A stretch of 24,852 nucleotides of DNA. Origin: a virus. Within the stretch, counting starts at the first letter, position 1. Each line of letters opens with the position of its first letter. Below the pieces are notes generated by a model. It saw only the letters and a program-made list of their open reading frames with translations, was not told where the DNA came from and made no database searches. Positions 23,705 through 24,852 of this stretch are shown piece by piece. The stretch spans positions 1 through 24,852 of IMG/VR virus record IMGVR_UViG_3300021962_000608; one strand, 5' to 3'. The position numbers and the translations under genes are program-made.

Positions 23705-23719
23705 TATTTGGAGGTGGTC

Positions 23720-24397
23720 ATGGAGACTATCGCACGTGCCTTTGACTTGGGTCTAAAGGCTAACCGTAAAGAGCGTCCGGCTAGTACGTTCTTCCGTGGC
23801 AGCAAGCTTGGCTCCTGCCTACGGCAGCAGTACTACGAGGCTACCGGCGAGCCGGTGACTAACCCATTTGAGGATCGGCTGTACCGCATCTTCGAGCAGG
23901 GGCACGTCATTGCTGACACGTTCGAGAGGAACCTGCGGGCCTCCGGATTGTTCAGCGCATTTCAATCGGAGGTACCAGTCGAGATCCCAGAGTACAACTT
24001 CTCTGGCAACGTCGACCATCTGGTACAATGGAAGGAGACTGACCAGCTCGAGGTAATCGAGATGAAGTCTATGAACTCTAACGGGTTCAAGTATCTGAAG
24101 GGGCCTAAAGCAGAGCATGCTATTCAGGCAGCCAGCTACGCCGTAGCTCTTGAGCGGAAGATCCCGCTAGCTAAGGTGGACGCTCGTGTCGTGTACGTAA
24201 GCAAGGATGACTTCAACATCTCTGAGTACACAATCGGCCGGGAGTGGTATGATAGGGCCATAAGGGTTCTCGAGGTCGGCAATAAGTTTAAGGAGCAGGG
24301 ACGGATTCCGTTCCGGCTGCCGGTGCCGGAGGGTAAGGACCCGAAGAAGATGTGGCCATGTGGCGGATGCCAGTGGCTCACGAAGTGCAGGGGGTAA
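23720..24397 (+). CDS. PD-(D/E)XK exonuclease, Cas4/RecB-type with Fe-S cysteines
   Basis: A 225-residue nuclease. Motifs: H62 in FEQGHVIAD, D99 in GNVDH, E114-x-K116 in VIEMKS, and Q136xxxY140 in IQAASY, the full set for the RecB/Cas4 branch. C33 (KLGSCLRQQYYE) and C214, C217, C223 in the C-terminal CGGCQWLTKC make the four ligands of a 4Fe-4S cluster as in Cas4 and AddB. It would resect DNA ends for the annealing protein encoded next. I start at ATG 23720, 5 bases after GGAGG (23710-23714). A GTG at 23678 would add 14 residues but lies inside the hairpin at the predicted transcription start, without a binding site. Confidence 0.88.
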   Translation: METIARAFDLGLKANRKERPASTFFRGSKLGSCLRQQYYEATGEPVTNPFEDRLYRIFEQGHVIADTFERNLRASGLFSAFQSEVPVEIPEYNFSGNVDHLVQWKETDQLEVIEMKSMNSNGFKYLKGPKAEHAIQAASYAVALERKIPLAKVDARVVYVSKDDFNISEYTIGREWYDRAIRVLEVGNKFKEQGRIPFRLPVPEGKDPKKMWPCGGCQWLTKCRG

Positions 24398-24398
24398 C

Positions 24399-24852
24399 AT
24401 GGCAGACAAGAGCACACTCGCTACTAAGATCGCCAAGGTTATGGATGCCGTTGGCTACGTGCAGAAGGGCGGCACGAACAGCGCCCAGGGGTACAAGTTT
24501 GTGCAGGCTTCGGCCGTAGCAGACAAGGTGCGTGCCGAGCTGAGCAAGCTCAACGTGTCGATGACCCCGACCAATATCGACGTGATTAGCGAGGGGCTGA
24601 CCCCATCTGGTAAGCAGGCGCTGCTCACCCTTCGCTTCACTTGGACGCTCACGGACGGTGACAGTGGCGAGACTATCTCGTTCCAGTCCATCGGCACCGG
24701 GGCGGACAGCGGCGACAAGGCTGCGTATAAGGCAGCTACCGGCGCACTCAAGTACGCTCTGCTTACTGGGTTCCTCATCCCAACAGGTGATGACCCTGAG
24801 GCGGACGGCAAGACGGATGACGAGGTCATTGCCGCTAAGGCTAAGGATCTCT
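24399..24852 (+). CDS. erf: ERF-family single-strand annealing protein (3' truncated)
   Basis: The first 151 codons of a gene that runs off the window. The start ATG at 24399 is one base after the nuclease stop. Residues about 30-130 match the ERF family: GYKFVQASAVADKVRAELSKL, then TLRFTWTLTDGDSGE and the diagnostic run IGTGADSGDKAAYKAATGAL, KYALLTGFLIPTGDDPEAD. ERF proteins (as in P22) bind single-stranded DNA and anneal homologous strands. With the nuclease just upstream it forms a Red/RecET-like recombination pair for repair, replication or genome circularisation. The C-terminus, usually an acidic tail, is beyond the window; the visible part already turns acidic near its end. Confidence 0.92.
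   Translation, partial: MADKSTLATKIAKVMDAVGYVQKGGTNSAQGYKFVQASAVADKVRAELSKLNVSMTPTNIDVISEGLTPSGKQALLTLRFTWTLTDGDSGETISFQSIGTGADSGDKAAYKAATGALKYALLTGFLIPTGDDPEADGKTDDEVIAAKAKDL

Noticed and set aside
23678-23719. GTG start adding 14 residues to the Cas4-like nuclease
   Set aside because: The GTG lies in the hairpin arm at the predicted transcription start, with no binding site, while ATG 23720 has GGAGG at ideal spacing.
23720-24397. Nuclease as part of a CRISPR adaptation module
   Set aside because: No repeat-spacer array, cas1 or cas2 is present; the adjacent ERF gene explains the nuclease better.
1-24852. tRNA genes, insertion sequences, integrase or attachment sites
   Set aside because: There is no intergenic space long enough for a tRNA except the short gaps described, which hold none, and no transposase or recombinase motif appears in any frame judged real.

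Overview
The window is a stretch of a tailed double-stranded DNA phage genome (Caudoviricetes), cut at both ends. All 23 genes lie on the + strand and are packed tightly: many stops and starts overlap as TAATG, ATGA or TGATG, most genes have a clear GGAG-type ribosome binding site, and no gap exceeds about 90 bases. I see no integrase, repressor, tRNA, insertion sequence or CRISPR array, so nothing here shows a temperate lifestyle. The host cannot be fixed from the sequence. The Dit/Tal-type tail hub, an XhlA-like membrane protein and a cysteine-peptidase candidate lysin lean towards a Gram-positive host of medium to high GC (perhaps an actinobacterium), at low confidence.

Layout. Positions 1-3140 hold the end of a glycine-zipper protein, an HExxH metallopeptidase and a 688-residue tail fibre with a collar domain and HxH metal-site motifs. 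Positions 3140-4606 carry a CxxC/helix-turn-helix protein (candidate small terminase), a two-helix holin-like protein and three very basic small proteins, one of them too short (57 residues) for a usual ORF cutoff. Positions 4603-8374 are the large terminase and the portal. Positions 8378-16218 are two big proteins of unknown family (940 and 1672 residues). Positions 16244-17781 are the scaffold and an N4-gp56-type major capsid protein, closed by a strong GC hairpin. Positions 17842-21755 are a connector/adaptor, a distal-tail (Dit)-like protein and a tail-hub (Tal)-like protein. Positions 21752-23635 are an XhlA-like membrane protein, an HTH-exonuclease fusion, a small HAD phosphatase and a C39-like cysteine peptidase. 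From 23644 a promoter and a long hairpin open a recombination module: a Cas4/RecB-type nuclease with an iron-sulphur cysteine set, followed by an ERF single-strand annealing protein that runs off the end.

How the parts fit. Terminase, portal, scaffold, capsid and connector make and fill the head. Dit, Tal and the fibre make the adsorption end. The nuclease and ERF protein form a two-part recombination system of the Red/RecET kind. The most unusual part is the block between portal and scaffold. The 940- and 1672-residue proteins have no recognisable relatives to me, sit inside the structural operon, and belong to a run of six consecutive proteins (about 3,600 residues) with no cysteine. No tail-tube, tail-terminator or tape-measure gene lies between connector and Dit. 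I infer either a short tail with large internal or ejected proteins, or a rearranged tail module. I could not run homology searches; family calls rest on motifs, length and gene order.
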